Notes under the pieces: generated by a model
The model's database searches: none
Told to the model about the DNA's origin: nothing
What the model saw: the letters and a program-made list of their open reading frames with translations, nothing else
Shown: positions 37,725 through 50,914 of the stretch, piece by piece
How positions within the stretch are numbered: the stretch's first letter is position 1
Layout of the letters: each line of letters starts with the position of its first letter
Program-made: the position numbers and the translations under genes
Assembly: GCA_905331475.1 (NCBI GenBank)
Contig: CAJNYU010004617.1
Coordinates: 132,036 to 196,035 of the forward strand
Origin: Rotaria socialis
Taxonomy: Eukaryota; Rotifera; Eurotatoria; Philodinida; Philodinidae
Length of the DNA stretch: 64,000 nucleotides
Direction of reading: 5' to 3'

Positions 37725-40700
37725 ATAGAAAAGTTTTCTTATCTCCGTTAGTGAATTGATGTATGGTCTTGATTATTTCGAGGTCATAGACAAACCAGAC
37801 AATAGTGACAAAGACAAGCATAATCAATGTATGTGTTTATTGTAAAGAGATGCCAATAGCTATTAGATATTTTTCATCTATTATTTATAATAGGTGGTCA
37901 GGTGCTGCTATATGATCTCGTTCTTGTTCGGTTAACTTTTGTTTAGGCGAATTGTCGGAATTTTTCTGAAGTTTTACTAATTAGAAAAAGAACGCAATTA
38001 TGTTGAGTATTCAAATAAATACATTGTTCCTGTAGGCAATTTTGCTATCACGATTAGAATTTTCATTATTCTTCTTTTATATACAAAGGAAATCAATCTC
38101 AGAGCGAAAGAGAGAAAAAAACTGAAAAAAAAGTTCAAATATTTTTCTGTTTCTCTCATTATTCCTGCTGTTTCTCTTGATGATAATCATTATTCGATTG
38201 ACCTCTTTATAAAGACCATTGTATTGTATGATTACTCATTGATAAATTTTTTCGATGAATCCAGTCAACCATCTGATTACAAAAAAACAATAAATATTCA
38301 TTCAGTCTATTTAGTTTTCAAATATTTTATTTTCAAGCAAATATGAATATCAAAAGAAAACAATTTTTCATACACTTAACAGGTATGAGTAAATAACAAT
38401 TCTTGTGTACTTGAGAAGAAGAAAAAGAAAAACAGAATCTCTAGAGATTTCTTGTACTTTGGAGGACAGAACCATATGTACATCAACTATTTTTATACAT
38501 AGATTCATTCAAATATAATTGCATTATGATAAAAGAGAAGAATAATGTACGTATGTCTCGCCGATTATATATATACACATATACAATATACATATATACT
38601 TGATTAGCGACTCATTTATGGCAATGATATATATAATATATCTCAATGTGTATACGTATATATACATATAGACGGCGACACAACTGGCAATTATTTCGAA
38701 GAGGATTGTATGATTATTTTTCTCACACCTTTTGCTGTAGATAATTCTTCTCTATTGATTGAACGATGTCATAGCAGCTGCTTTCTTTCTCGTTCGTTGT
38801 TCGCCGTATTTTTTTCGCCGCGTTTTTTCTCTGCTTCTTCTTCTTCTCCTCCTCCTCCTCCTCTCTTAATGGATGAATGTTCAAGGTAATATGTGCATTC
38901 GTGTACAACATATAAACGTTTGACACGGTATTCATTTATGTGTACATGACCAGTTAGTTGACGTTTGTATGAATTGATGTAATTGTAACGAGGAGAAAAA
39001 ATCCAAAGAGAAATTATTGACGACGCGTGACAATAAAACCCGTATGACACACTGATTCATTTTTATTTATTACAGCATTGATTTTGTAAGAATTAGACCT
39101 ATCATCATGTTATTAAGACGTTTCTTTGAACGAGCGCGTATTCGTTGTTCCATTTGTACAAGTAAACGTGAGAATTATTGTCATCTGAAGACAATTTTTT
39201 TTCTCAGAAATCTAATCCATTTCTACTTTTTTTTCTCTATTTGCATATTTAGAAGCATGTTTGTGTACAACAGCTAGACGAGATTCATTATACGATGATC
39301 CCGATGTATCCTTTACAAGAAAAAATGAACGACAATCAGCTGAGCAATATGGCTTCGCACGTAAAGGTAAACTTTAATAGCTATTGCATTCATAGAAGTG
39401 ATCGAAGAAAGCAAACGAGGAAATGAATATTGAAGGTGAAAGATTTTGAAGACCATATTAGACTAATTGTGACTGTTATGATTAAAAACTTTTCCCCGTT
39501 AGTTAATCTTCTTCATGCCCTTGTATTTATCATGCCATTGCCCATCTGTTTATTCCTGTAATTAATCCAATGAATAATTTTTTACATTGACATTTATGAT
39601 TATTTAGATAAACCAGCACGATTATTGATGCGTCGAACAAGTATTGATGAAACAGATAAGGACGATACTGGCACGAGTATCATGGATAAATTACGTCGTG
39701 CATCAGCGCAAACACCAGCAAATATTCCGATGCTAGTGATTGTTTCATTTAACCCAGATGAAAAAGGTCTACAAAAGAAACAAATTGAAATTCAACGAGG
39801 TTTTTAATCGATTCGTTCTTTCTTCTGGAAATTTTACATATAAAATATTTCTCTAAAGGTTTTCCTGTAAATGCTCAATATATTTTAAGTGACTGGTTAT
39901 TTATAAAAACAGCTGATAATGAAGAAGGTTTTGTTCCATATTTATGTTGTCGTCCAATATTTCGTCGACAATCAATAAAATCTTTAGTTAATACTGAATA
40001 TTCTTATAAACTTCATGATTTCGAATTACAGAAATCTGAACCAATCAAATTTTCATTGACATCACCAACGAATAAAAAATTATCTGTATCAACAAATCTT
40101 AGTTCACCTTCGTGTTTATGTAAAAGATCATCATCATATAAACGACGTCAAGATCTTGCATCATCATCATGTGGTGGTGATTCAGGTGTTTCCGATTGTG
40201 AATCTTCAACCAATAATCATCTTTATTTAGAATTATCAACAAAGCATATATTACAATCATCTAACATTCAATCTTGTTCTAATACAGTAAAAAAAGCAGG
40301 TCTTATTGTACAAGATATTCCATGCAAGAAGCCCTCGAAAACTAATCAAATAAAATCTCAATTGTTAATGTCGAGCAATAGTGCATTTACACAAATTGTC
40401 AAAAAGAATCAACGACAGGAAAGGTAAAGGAAAGGAAAGAAAGGAAAATGCATAATTTAACTTGTACAAAGATATGAAATCTGGCACAAATGCGTATTGT
40501 GCGGCTTTCATCGATTTGTATTTACTTAGTAGCAAATATAATTCTTTTGACTAAAGTAATCTTATATTTAACTAGTTGTAAGTCGCAAGATTAATTGCTA
40601 GTGGCTGCGCCAGAACGTTGTGTTGATTCCGAGTGAATTAGAAATTAATAACATAATTCTCAAGGAGAACTTACTTACGTTAGAACAGACAACAGAAAGT

Positions 40701-41554
40701 AGAATTTCTACTGTTTCTTACTGCAATGATGACATCTCAATTGAGTGACTATGTATTCATAGAAAACTATTGGCGTTAATCAATCTATTTTTATACGTAT
40801 CATATCATAGAATTATTTATAAATTATTAATATTTATTTTGTAAAAATGCATTAGAGTTTATTTAATTATTTACATTCTAGTAATCGATGTCAACCATTT
40901 CAAGAGAACGCTGACATGATATTATCACCATCATCTCTTCGAAGTCATTCTCATCGTCTTTATGATAGTTATGATGAAACAACAAATGCATCAGTAAAAT
41001 ATAATTTTGACAATCAAGATATTATTTCATCACCCTATATTCGTCGAACACCACATACTCGACGTTCCCTACCATACCATTCACAATCAGCATTGAAAAA
41101 GCCATTACGTACAAAAGTATCATTTTCACCTGATCCATTGAAACAAAATAAAGAGCAATGCTTACGAAGTATTGTTCTTGCTGAGCCATTATTACCTTTT
41201 GCTATTATTCCTAAAAAACCAACAATTGAAAAACACTTTTCTGATTTAAGTCTTAATCAAATTGAAAATGACTCACTTTCACCATCAACTCCTGTCTTAT
41301 CAAGTCGTAATCGACCGTCTTTGTCTTATTCGTCATCGTCGTCGTCATCATCATCATCATCAAGTGCTACAAGTTCGTCCACTGACGATAGTGCAGCACC
41401 ATTCATTCATATACAAATGAATAATCACCGTGCGGGACGAATGCCAGTTTTATATACTTCATCAAATATAACTACTGCAAATAATCATAATAACAGTGAT
41501 AATCAGACAAAAAAATCAACTAGTTTTGTTCATAATGTTTCGATTACTGTTTAA
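36764..41554 (+). CDS. SH3-like domain protein with disordered C-terminus; two alternative first exons
   Basis: Shared exons 39253-39366, 39608-39799, 39859-40423 and 40882-41554 join in frame. Two different first exons both end in phase 1: distal 36764-36797 (MTTLARRLLGK) before GTAAGT, and proximal 39107-39167 (MLLRRFFERARIRCSICTSK) before GTGAGA. The products are 525 and 534 aa. Residues about 99-160 (proximal numbering) read like an SH3 fold: PMLVIVSFNPDE, IEIQRGFPVNA, a DWLFIKTAD strand, EEGFVPYLCCRPI. The canonical ALYDY is replaced by SFNPDE. The rest is Ser-rich and disordered, with RR-x-S sites and a poly-Ser run near the end. The first exons differ in basic and Cys content, which could change targeting or lipidation (inference). 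Likely a cytoplasmic adaptor; the family is not recognised. Confidence 0.7.
36798..39106 (+). other. Long first intron / region upstream of the proximal first exon
   Basis: About 2.3 kb without exons. It contains a GATGAT run (37546-37566), a perfect TA run of about 37 bp (37685-37721), and a CTT/CTC run (about 38836-38864). The last 300 bp should hold the promoter for the proximal first exon at 39107 if that exon is used. Confidence 0.45.
37685..37721. repeat. (TA)n microsatellite
   Basis: Perfect TA dinucleotide run of about 37 bp inside the long first intron of the SH3 gene. Confidence 0.9.
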
Positions 41555-42698
41555 TATGTTACTTAGTATTTATTAGTTTCCTATTAAAAACGAATGATGA
41601 ATAACGCATATATATATATATACAGGATACTTGAAATTTAAAATATTTTTATATGAATATAAACAAGAAAATACTTTCATTCTAAGATTTATCAAGAAAA
41701 TTACGTTATAGAAATTTGGAAGAGTACTCGAATCTACTCAGAAAAAAAATCCCATGCTTGACAATCTTTGATACTAATATTTCATACATGCAACTGCTAA
41801 CATATTAATACTCATATGTGATTCCTTTGTCTTTGAATTAATATTGAATATCTTTAATAAAAAAAGTACCAAAAAAGTTTGGTTCATCGTATTGAAGTAT
41901 CCTTATTCTTGAATTCTTACTGTCTATTCTCATTCTAACTAAGTGCATTCATATATTGATCAAGTTTGACATAAACATTCTTAAAAAATATAAGATAAGT
42001 TATATAACATGATTCTTATCGATACTTTTTTTTGAAACAAATAAAACTCCATTGATATAGATGCACAGCTGTCAACGTGAATGAATGTTAGTAATTTAAT
42101 AAGCTCATTAATTACTATATCGGATGTTTAGGAAGTCGCTAAAAAAGCAAAAAATTCGAATGATATTGGGCAAATTTGAATCAAATGAGCTGAGTAGAGA
42201 AGTGCTTATAACTTACATTCATACGAGGAAAGTTGTTTTCAAGCACTTACATCGAACTCTAATGAAGTATTCTGACATTTCGTGAGTTACGAGTAAACAA
42301 AATACTGACTTCCTTTAGCAAGAATATACGACATTTCATGTTTTCGTTGTCGATTGTTTCTCAATATTTTGATCACTGAGTCTTATATGTAGATCAAAAA
42401 CAAACATCATTTACTCAATATATATGCTAAAAGTTTCCGCTATGAAAAAATGTAAATATTAAACAATACTATTGAGAATATATTTCTTTTTCAATGTGAT
42501 CTGTGATAAAACAACTATACAGTAATTTCATCGAAATATAATAGAGATACCTAGATTGTTATTTGCTTTGGTAATTTTCTCGGTACTTTCTAGTATAGAA
42601 TCTTTCTACTAAATTGTTAATTATTTTAGCTTTTGAGCTACGGAAATGCAATTCGATATGTCTTTTCTAATAATAGCATTTGTTTCAGTTTACATATA
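41555..42698. other. Intergenic, no gene seen
   Basis: AT-rich spacer between the SH3 gene stop and the inverted-repeat element. A short (TA)n run lies near 41610-41622. Confidence 0.45.
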
Positions 42699-43634
42699 TC
42701 GGGTGGTTCAGGTTAAATGCCCTTCTCAGTGTTTTTTCAATAACTTCATCATATTCATTTTCTAGGCCTTAGTTTTTTCCCAAAAGATTCACCGTTCAAT
42801 TCTCTACATGATTGATATTACAATTTTTTCTGGTGAAACTTGAGAAAGAAAATTAAAAAAAGAAGATTCAACAAGTAGAACAGCATCAGCTTTCAAAGTG
42901 ATTTTTAAAACAAACTTTTACAAATTTTTTACAATGGCATACAAAACGAAACAGAAGCAAAGATGTTACTGAGTACTTTGAACTGTACGCTTTCTCATCG
43001 TGTCGCTCAGAACTCGTCGAGATCAAACGGAAGATCGAAGAATCTGACTTTTTGACAATTCTCTTAGTCAAAATAGCTTAAATCAGATATTTGGCGCTAA
43101 CTGAATTGAAGAAAAAAAATTAAAACTCAAACTTCGCGTTTGACTTTGGTACAGTAGACCATTTCAATCAAAATGAAAAAAAACGAATGCAAAAAATGAG
43201 ATTTTGACTTAGTTGCGTTTCTTTTCCTGGGAGTATTGAAATTGTAGATTGAAAGAGCTAAATTCTCACAAATCTGAAAGAGAAGATACTTAGAGTGCGC
43301 ATTACAAGGTTGAATATGGAAACTTCTCAATTATGATCGAAAGATAGAGATTTGCAAAGGCTACAAATACCTACGTTGTTTAATTTTTATCGTCACTGAT
43401 CAACGAAAAAATCTGCAAAAACTATTTTCCAGCTTTGAAAGTTGATGCTGTTATACTTGTTGAATATTCTTTTTTTAATTTTTTTCCTCAACTTTCAACA
43501 GAAAAAATGGTAGTATCAATCTTGTAGAGACTTGAATGGTGAATCTTTTGGAAAAAAAAACTAAGGCCTAGAAAATGAAAATGATGAAGTTATTGAAAAA
43601 ACACTGAGAAGGACGCTTAACTTGGGCCACCCGA
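42699..43634. mobile_element. Non-autonomous DNA transposon (mariner/Tc1-like MITE) with about 200-bp terminal inverted repeats
   Basis: The left end reads TCGGGTGG after a TA (42697-42698); the right end reads CCACCCGA followed by a TA (43635-43636). This is the TA target duplication expected of the Tc1/mariner superfamily. The two arms, about 42699-42899 and 43433-43634, are inverted copies at roughly 85-90% identity by eye, including the blocks CTTCTCAGTGTTTTTTCAAT and AACTTCATCAT near the ends. The roughly 530-bp centre holds no transposase-like frame longer than about 67 codons. It would need a transposase in trans. The divergence of the arms suggests it is not recent. Confidence 0.85.
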
Positions 43635-45214
43635 TAGAATCTATGATTAGAAGTGAAAATACGACAAATATAATATATAATTTTAACAGTACTATCAGCA
43701 ATCTGAGTCATTTTTTTTCTAATATCATCTTGACTTGAATACAAAAATATAGGGATTCGAAAATTTATTATCAATATATATAATTATCATGCCACATAGT
43801 CAACAGTTAATGAAGCGTTATTTTGGAGGTCAACTAAAATTTCATGCTTGCATACATCAATGTATACGTATATCGTCATAGAGCTCGTTAAAGTATCAAT
43901 ATTTACCAATTTATAAAATAAAAAAAGAATTTCGTTGATAGACCTATTGAATATAACTTCAATCCGTTGATAAATACAACATCAATATCAAACTTTTGCT
44001 CGAATATCTCAAATTTATCTCGATTTACTTTTGATGATTTATCACCTTAATTCAAAATCGACTCTTTTCGCTTCATTATTATATCTATGCTTGTATTTCT
44101 CATTCGAAAAAAGTCAATTATCCTTATCATCTGGTTGAAAAATAAATAGTGATAGTTCAATACGATGAACTACTTCAATGTTCACAAATACGTATTGAGT
44201 ACAATATTTGATGTCATGCAAGAAACAATAATAAAACAAATGCTCTCTTGTGTAGAGTCAATGAATATATGTATATACATTTTATTTTTGTATAAGATAA
44301 TAACAGTAAAAATCTTATAGAATGAAGAAGATTTCATGTTTCATGCAAATTATATACAGAGTTAGGAGAAAATGAAGCATAATAGACTGTGAATAAATAA
44401 AACACGAGATCAAATTAGACAATCATCATCATGATCAGCTAGTCAACCGGATGCTGTTCCGGTTTGAATGATGGTATAGCCATCGGGCGTTTGTGTTAAG
44501 ATGATCGTAATGAAATGACGAAAAAAAAATATTGTTTCTATGTCTATAACACAATGGAAGAGGATGTTCTCCTTTTTTTTTACTTCTCTCAATCTTTTGT
44601 GTTCGTGTGTAAAGGTCATCGACAATAACAAAATTACTTGTAGTGCTGAACAATGCGTTGTTTAGTTACGAAGATTTTACTTGTTATTTTTCTCTTTTTT
44701 TTCCACTGCTCAATTGGCATTACGTGCATGATTGAATAGCATCTCAATATGTATTACAACATCATTTCTAAAGCTTCTCATCATATAATGTAAAAGGAAC
44801 CGAATAGAATAAGAATTGAAAATGAAAAGGTTGAAATGACAATGAAAGATAGTTTGATTCTTTTCTCATGTTCCATGTGAATGAAAATCAAAACCATCAT
44901 ACATTTTACACGTTCAATTAGTAGATATTTACATCACACGTACATTTTCTCAAGGTTACTATTTTCTTACTTATCATTCCAAAATAGTAGCTGTACAAAG
45001 CTCTTCGAACAAGAAAAACAGGTTTTTTCTTTTCTCTTTGTTTCTGCTAATGTTACTTTGATGATCAATTTATATGCTACAATCAAAACAAAATTCATCC
45101 CCCGCATGTTTGCTTATGTTTAATTAACCGTTGTTCAATCGCCATCACCTACGCTCATCATCAAACGTCAATAAAGCAGGATGAAGTAGGATATAAAAAG
45201 AAAGAGGAAATTAA
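43635..45214. other. Intergenic, no gene supported
   Basis: No joinable exon. A minus-strand segment near 44448-44510 reads ILTQTPDGYTIIQTGTASG before a stop and looks mildly coding, but I found no acceptor or partner exon for it. Confidence 0.35.
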
Positions 45215-45390
45215 ATGGAGAACAACCGTAAGTGAGCATTTCTATGCATGTTCATTATTGAACTTATGAACTACATATGCTACCCTTTAATTTGAAATTG
45301 ATAAGAGAGAAAATAGACATCATGAAGCATTGACCATTCTTTTGTTTCTCTTTTCCTTTCTCTTTCATCATTGAATTTGTTGAATAGTAC

Positions 45391-45432
<42 letters not shown>

Positions 45433-48076
45433 CTAATAAATATAAATCTCTCATGCAGTCACCGCATTGATATACGCGTGTGTGATTAAATCTTTCAATA
45501 GTTGTCATTGTCATTGCATACTGTGACAAGACAGATCATATCACTTATGATTATCCTTCGATGTAAAACTTTAATCTATGTTCAATGTAAGTCTAAAAAG
45601 AGTAAGAGAGAAGACACTGTCGTCTAATATAGACCGGATTACTCATCATCTCTCTCGTTTTCTTTCTTTTTCTAACAAGAGATCATAAGTATTAATCTCA
45701 TCAACTCATGTCAAAATAGAAAAACAAACTCGTATAAACTTTATGCATAGTTTCCTCTTTTGATTTATTTTATTTTATTTTAGTGATAAAAATTGATTTA
45801 ATTATATGGTTTTATTTGCAGAAAAATTATCAATCGTGAATCTCATGAATGTTCTACATTATTCATTGAGTTTAAGTGCATGTCCAAAATGTCATTTATT
45901 TATTTGTAAACATACAAGTCTAGCTGATCTTGACTTGAATGTAACTCAAGAAGAAATGCAATCAGTTACGGAATGCAACAATACTCATATTTCCATAGAA
46001 AATCATATTGGAAACTTGACTCAACAACATTCATTACGTGGCAGAAATATCTACATGTTTCCATCGATAGCAAATGATAATACTCGTTATAGTTGGACAA
46101 CATTTGGTACAAATTCTATTGAAAGTACAAATACATCTGGTAATCTATCATCTAATAATGAAACCATATGCGAAAATATTCCATTCGCAAATGAAAATAT
46201 AATTGAATCATTATTACCACCCACGCCAACATCAACACCTACATTAAATCAAATTGTTCGAACACAATCTGAAAAATATGATAAAAAATTTCAAAAGTCA
46301 ACTCATTTAATTAAAAGTTTTTCATTTTCAACTCTCTACAATAAATCATCATTATTTCCTCCTATAAAACATGATAATCATTCAAGTACGAAATTATATT
46401 CATACTCAAATAAATCGTTTTTTATTATGATCATTCTTCTATTATCGTTTCTTATTACAAATACAATAGATATTGTTCTTGTTTATATTTATTATCATAC
46501 TAATTATGTATATTTCATAAGTTTTATCATTACGATTGTTTTATGTGATATTATCTTGTGGATAAATAATTTAATAGAATTAAATACTATATCATCTTGT
46601 TTATTGTTGATACCATTTATGATGCGCCCACATTTATTATATGAACTTGTTGAATTACTGATAATTACATTTGATAGAAATTCCAATAAACTAATATTAG
46701 ATTCATCACCATCCTCATCTGCATCATCAACTATAACAACATGCAAGAAGATCACATCAGATAGAACAAGTTCATCTACCATACATCCTTTATCATTGTA
46801 TAGAATTAAAAAACGAAGATTATTCAAATATTTAACACTGTTCTACCTGGTTCATACTGGATTTTTAACTTTTATTAATATTTTTTTCTTGTCAAATAAT
46901 CTTCAACAATCAACAAAATCTTTTATAAATATGAATTATTTTATTCCTCCATGGGTATCAAATGATGATAAGTATTTATCGTCAACATCAATGATAAACG
47001 CTATTCCTAATTATTCTGCAAAAGTGTAAGTAAACACATATCTTCAAGAAAAAAAAGACATTGTACATTATGAAAAATCTTAAAAGTCAGAAAAAAATAG
47101 TATAATATTTACTTGTGACTGTATTCCTGCACTGAATGAGGATTGCTTTAATCGTATAATCATTTACCATAACTTACTGCAGCTACAGAGATCGATATTG
47201 ACTTAAGCGCCATGCTTTATCTAGCTTTTCAGTTTGACGAGGTAGATTTAGATTGTGCAAGAGCATGACTATGCATTTCCACAAGAGATCGACTCAATCA
47301 TTAGAAGAATACGTGATGGTCAACATTTTTTAAAGAGCGATAAATTATTAACTATATTCTTAAATGCTACAATTGAAAGATCTAATTTATGATCACATTT
47401 TTTTCTTTTTCTTAGCCATGAGACAATATTTGATAATGAACGTAAACATATTTCACGCCGAACAATATTATCCGATTGGACTCAATTCTTATTTTCATCA
47501 TCTATTTCATTTTCAATTCCTCTTTCTTCTTCATTGACATTCATTTTAATTAGTATTTTATATTATTTATTAATAAATTATACTCTTTTATTGACATTTC
47601 TGATTTTTGAACGTTTCTCATTCAACATTATTTTATCAATTTTATCACGATTATGTTTAATTGTTACACGTATCTATGCATTCATCTTTCTTTTGCGTCT
47701 TCAAATTTGGTGGTTATCAACGGGTTTTTTCATCGTACACTTAACTTTGATGATAACGCAACTATTTCATCGATCAAAATTTAAACATAAACGAAATAAA
47801 ATGTTCCTACAAATTATATTTTCTTTCATAACACATTATTCAATTGATGATATATCAATAAATGCTTTGATATCATTGGAAAATATATCTGTATTTCTCT
47901 ATCGTCTTTATCTAGAAACATTCCCTTTTAATCATAGACAAACGACATTACGTTTAATTATCTTCATTGCAACACTTATGTCATTACAAGTTATTGGTTT
48001 TATATTTGATATTCTATCAAAAAATATTCTTTACCGAACTAAAACAGCAACATCCTCGTCCAAAGACGTTTGCTAG
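45215..48076 (+). CDS. Divergent XK-related (XKR) multi-pass membrane protein, about 625 aa
   Basis: The best model joins a tiny first exon 45215-45227 (MENN, then a GTAAGT donor in phase 1) to 45822-47025 and 47416-48076; all phases agree. An alternative start is the ATG at 45806 (626 aa), but that ATG sits in what looks like an acceptor (TTTTATTTGCAG). After a soluble N-terminus of about 190 residues come hydrophobic segments that follow the XKR order. The first block is LITNTIDIVLVYIYYHTNYVY, then a helix pair up to LLYELVELL. The second block is RLCLIVTRIYAFIFLLR, WWLSTGFFIVHLTLM, SIDDISINALISLENISVF and a last helix LMSLQVIGFIFDI. XKR proteins include caspase-activated lipid scramblases and transporter partners; I see no clear caspase site. 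The assignment is by pattern and is moderate. Confidence 0.6.
45394..45432. repeat. (CA)n-(TA)n microsatellite
   Basis: About 28 bp of perfect CA repeat running into about 11 bp of TA repeat. It lies in the proposed first intron of the XK-related gene. Confidence 0.9.
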
Positions 48077-49939
48077 TTTGTTTATATGAAATAAATTAAG
48101 TTTAGTTGATAGAATAAAAATAAAAATGCAATGCTGAAAAAACAATTTTTTTTTATTACAATATATTATACTATTGATTAGATATATTCGATATATTTCA
48201 TATTTCAAATCCGGTTTTGATAGTAGTTCGTCTTTGTTTAGGTGGCAATTTTTCCTTAGTTCGCTGCAATACTATGGAATAAAATATAGAGAATGAATTT
48301 AGTTATTAATAAGATAATGACAAGTGAATAATTGATTTGTTGAATCATCTAATTTGAATTTTTTCTTATATTAATGTTGTAAACAACTAATAAACTCAGC
48401 ATCATTTTTATTGATGTACCGTTGTTGTTCGTGGATTGAAAATATTTTTCAGAACAACTTTCAAGCTATTATTTCTCAATTGATCATGACACACTATTCA
48501 TTGATGACATAATCTTAAAAATAAAATAATCGATTTCTTCTTTTTCCTTAATTCAAATTTTTTTTGAGTATAAACATTCTGGAAATCTAACAGGCAAATT
48601 TTATCATGTAACAAAAAGGAATAAATAATGTATATTTGGTGTTTTTATAGTTTAACTTAAGTTTCAATCGACAATTTATTTGTAAATAACTAGAATTCTA
48701 CATCGCATTCATATGTCAGTATCCTCCGTGTATGAATACTACAATTAGTGAATGATAGGGCTCAAAGTAATGGTTTCGTATAGATTTACTGATTACTCAT
48801 TAAAAATAAACCAAATGACATTTATATGCTTTGTATCTCTACATAGAATAGATCGATTCATTCATATATATGTTAGTTTATGCTTTCTGAATTCTAAAAA
48901 GGTTGGATAAATAATTATAAATATAGATACTAGGTATTTAGCAGTATTCAAATTTTCTACAGTAAAACAAAACTATAATAAAAGCTCAGCTGTATTTAAT
49001 CACGATAGTAGTTGATGATATAGAAAATTATCTTTCTTTAAAATGCGAGTCATTATAGGAGTGATTAAAGATGTTTTGTTCAATTTTCATAACTACATTA
49101 ACAACTGATCAACTTTCACAGGTTATAAACTAGTTGCTTTTCTTTCCTGTTATAAAGTCAATATCAACATTTGTAAATTCTTTTGTTTACTTTCAAAAAA
49201 AAGTTCATTCTATTGGATGTAACTTTCTATTGCCATGATGAAAGATCAAATAAGAATCTGTTCATATGAATGTGCATCGTTGTTTGTCGATTGTATAGAT
49301 TCAATGGAGAATTTTCAACTTGACGATTCTGTTCATAGTTAATGACAATCGCGCGAATTCCCTGATCAAAAGTCAGTTTACACAAGCAACTTTAAAGAAG
49401 TGGCATTGTTTCGTTGTTTGATGGAATGCATAGTACAGCTTTTAAGTTCAAAAGAGGAAACAGTGGAGACAACAAAACTAAACATATTCAGTTATAAGTT
49501 TTCCAGAAAATCAAGAAAGTTTTGAAATTTATCGATCGTAGCAAAAATTGTCATCCATTGAAGTCATCTAATATGTATCTAATCATTGATAAAACAATAA
49601 TGGATCAACAAATTTTAGTTCATGTTTTGTCTTACAATTCTCTGCCGATTGATAACTAGACATTACATCATATCAATATATATTTTCGATCTTTCACAAA
49701 CAAAAATGATATATAGACAAAAACGTGAAGTTTCAAGTTTGTGACACAACAGTAATGCAGTGTGACAGACTTTTTTGAAAATAGTTTATTTTTCATCAGA
49801 TAGTTTCAGTTATATATTTCATAATTACGTGTGCGAAAAATTAAATGCACGGATAGGGAGGTTAAAACAATAATCGAGTAAATATCACATGCTGATCAAT
49901 TCTAATTAATGACAGTCATTTTGATTCTTCTATTTTCAG
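48077..49939. other. Intergenic; possible terminal exon of a minus-strand gene at its left edge
   Basis: Apart from the small candidate exon at 48198-48271, I see no gene. Minus-strand open pieces near 48370-48450 have coding-like reading but stop quickly. Confidence 0.35.
48198..48271 (-). pseudogene. Orphan terminal exon or gene remnant
   Basis: After a good acceptor (TTTATTCCATAG) the minus strand reads LQRTKEKLPPKQRRTTIKTG and then FEI with a stop at 48198-48200. The basic, non-random composition looks coding. A few hundred bases upstream, open pieces (VLKNIFNPRTTT near 48419-48456, and IHEQQRYINKNDAEFISCLQ near 48373-48435) exist, but I could not build a gene. It may be the last exon of a decayed gene convergent with the XK-related gene. 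Confidence 0.25.
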
Positions 49940-50558
49940 CTTTGACGACCGTAAACGTAGAATTAGCGTTTACGAGCCATATTTCTGTATAAATGGCACC
50001 CACAAAATATGATGTGGGTGTGGGTAATGATTCATCTTAGATTTACACCCACACCATCGGCGTACTTCACTCTCACCGTGGTCCTTGCGTGGATGATGAC
50101 CAAATAATCTATACTGTGGGCTGGAATTATCACCGTTTTTTTTGAATGTCAGCCAGATGAAAATCAGGATCGTGTGATCGCCTTGGAAACGGGCAATGAA
50201 AACAAATGTAACCATTGACAGAGAGACAGAGAGTATTTTCATCTGAGCTCGAAGAAATCGGCGAGTGGTCCGATGGCATCGAGGAAATGGCACAACAAGT
50301 GGAGAAACGACCATTGAAAACATTGATTGTGATAGGTTGAAGACAGACGATCGAGGATTTCTCTACGTTTCTAACGAAGAGAAACACGAAGTTAGACGCT
50401 ATCAATTGGACGAGACGAACTATATAGTGGCGGCTGGTGGAAATGACAAAGGTGATTGGCTTAACCAACTGAATAATCGTTCCTACATCTTTGTTGATAC
50501 AGATTAATCGGCGTATGTGTCAGGCTGGGACAATCATCGTGTGATGAAGTGGGTGACC

Positions 50559-50841
50559 CAGGCCGAACAGTCCGGCCTGGAAACGGCCGGTTCCGAATAG
50601 TTCCGTTGATTTTGTGGAAGCAGTATTCCGGTTGGAAATTTTTCCGGTGATTTCTGACCAATTCCTGCCGGAAAGCATCGGAACTTGGCAGGAATTCGCC
50701 GGAAAAGCCCGACCGGATTTTTGACCGGAATACTGCTTCCATGTTCCAGCGATTTCCCATGTTTTCCTGCAGGACATGGTGACTTTCCCGCATATTCCTT
50801 GGAGTATTCTACGGGATCCGGTGGCCGGAATGTTCGACCTG
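50559..50841. mobile_element. 283-bp GC-rich inverted-repeat element inserted in the NHL pseudogene
   Basis: The ends CAGGCCGAACAGTCCGGCC (50559-50577) and the reverse complement at 50823-50841 match at 17 of 19 positions. Inside lies a further imperfect palindrome: GGAAGCAGTATTCCGGT (about 50621) pairs with ACCGGAATACTGCTTCC (about 50725), and AATTCCTGCC pairs with GGCAGGAATT around a loop near 50680. The element is much richer in GC than its surroundings. It sits exactly between the MKW and KDTKEG codons of an NHL repeat, so it arrived after the gene formed. No coding capacity; no clear target duplication. Confidence 0.7.
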
Positions 50842-50914
50842 TGGAAGGATACAAAAGAAGGCATTATGGTATCAGGTGGTCCAGGTGAAGAAGACGATCG
50901 TGCAAAGTTCCCAT

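Noticed and set aside
38723-39050. Minus-strand frames with Glu/Lys/Gly runs
   Set aside because: They result from the CTT/CTC microsatellite near 38.84 kb and sit upstream of a plus-strand first exon.
44435-44653. Minus-strand frames, one ending TQTPDGYTIIQTGTASG
   Set aside because: The ending looks mildly coding, but there is no acceptor or upstream partner exon; two frames compete.
49970-50468. Minus-strand frames of 112-117 codons
   Set aside because: They are antisense to the NHL pseudogene, whose plus-strand reading matches a known repeat pattern.
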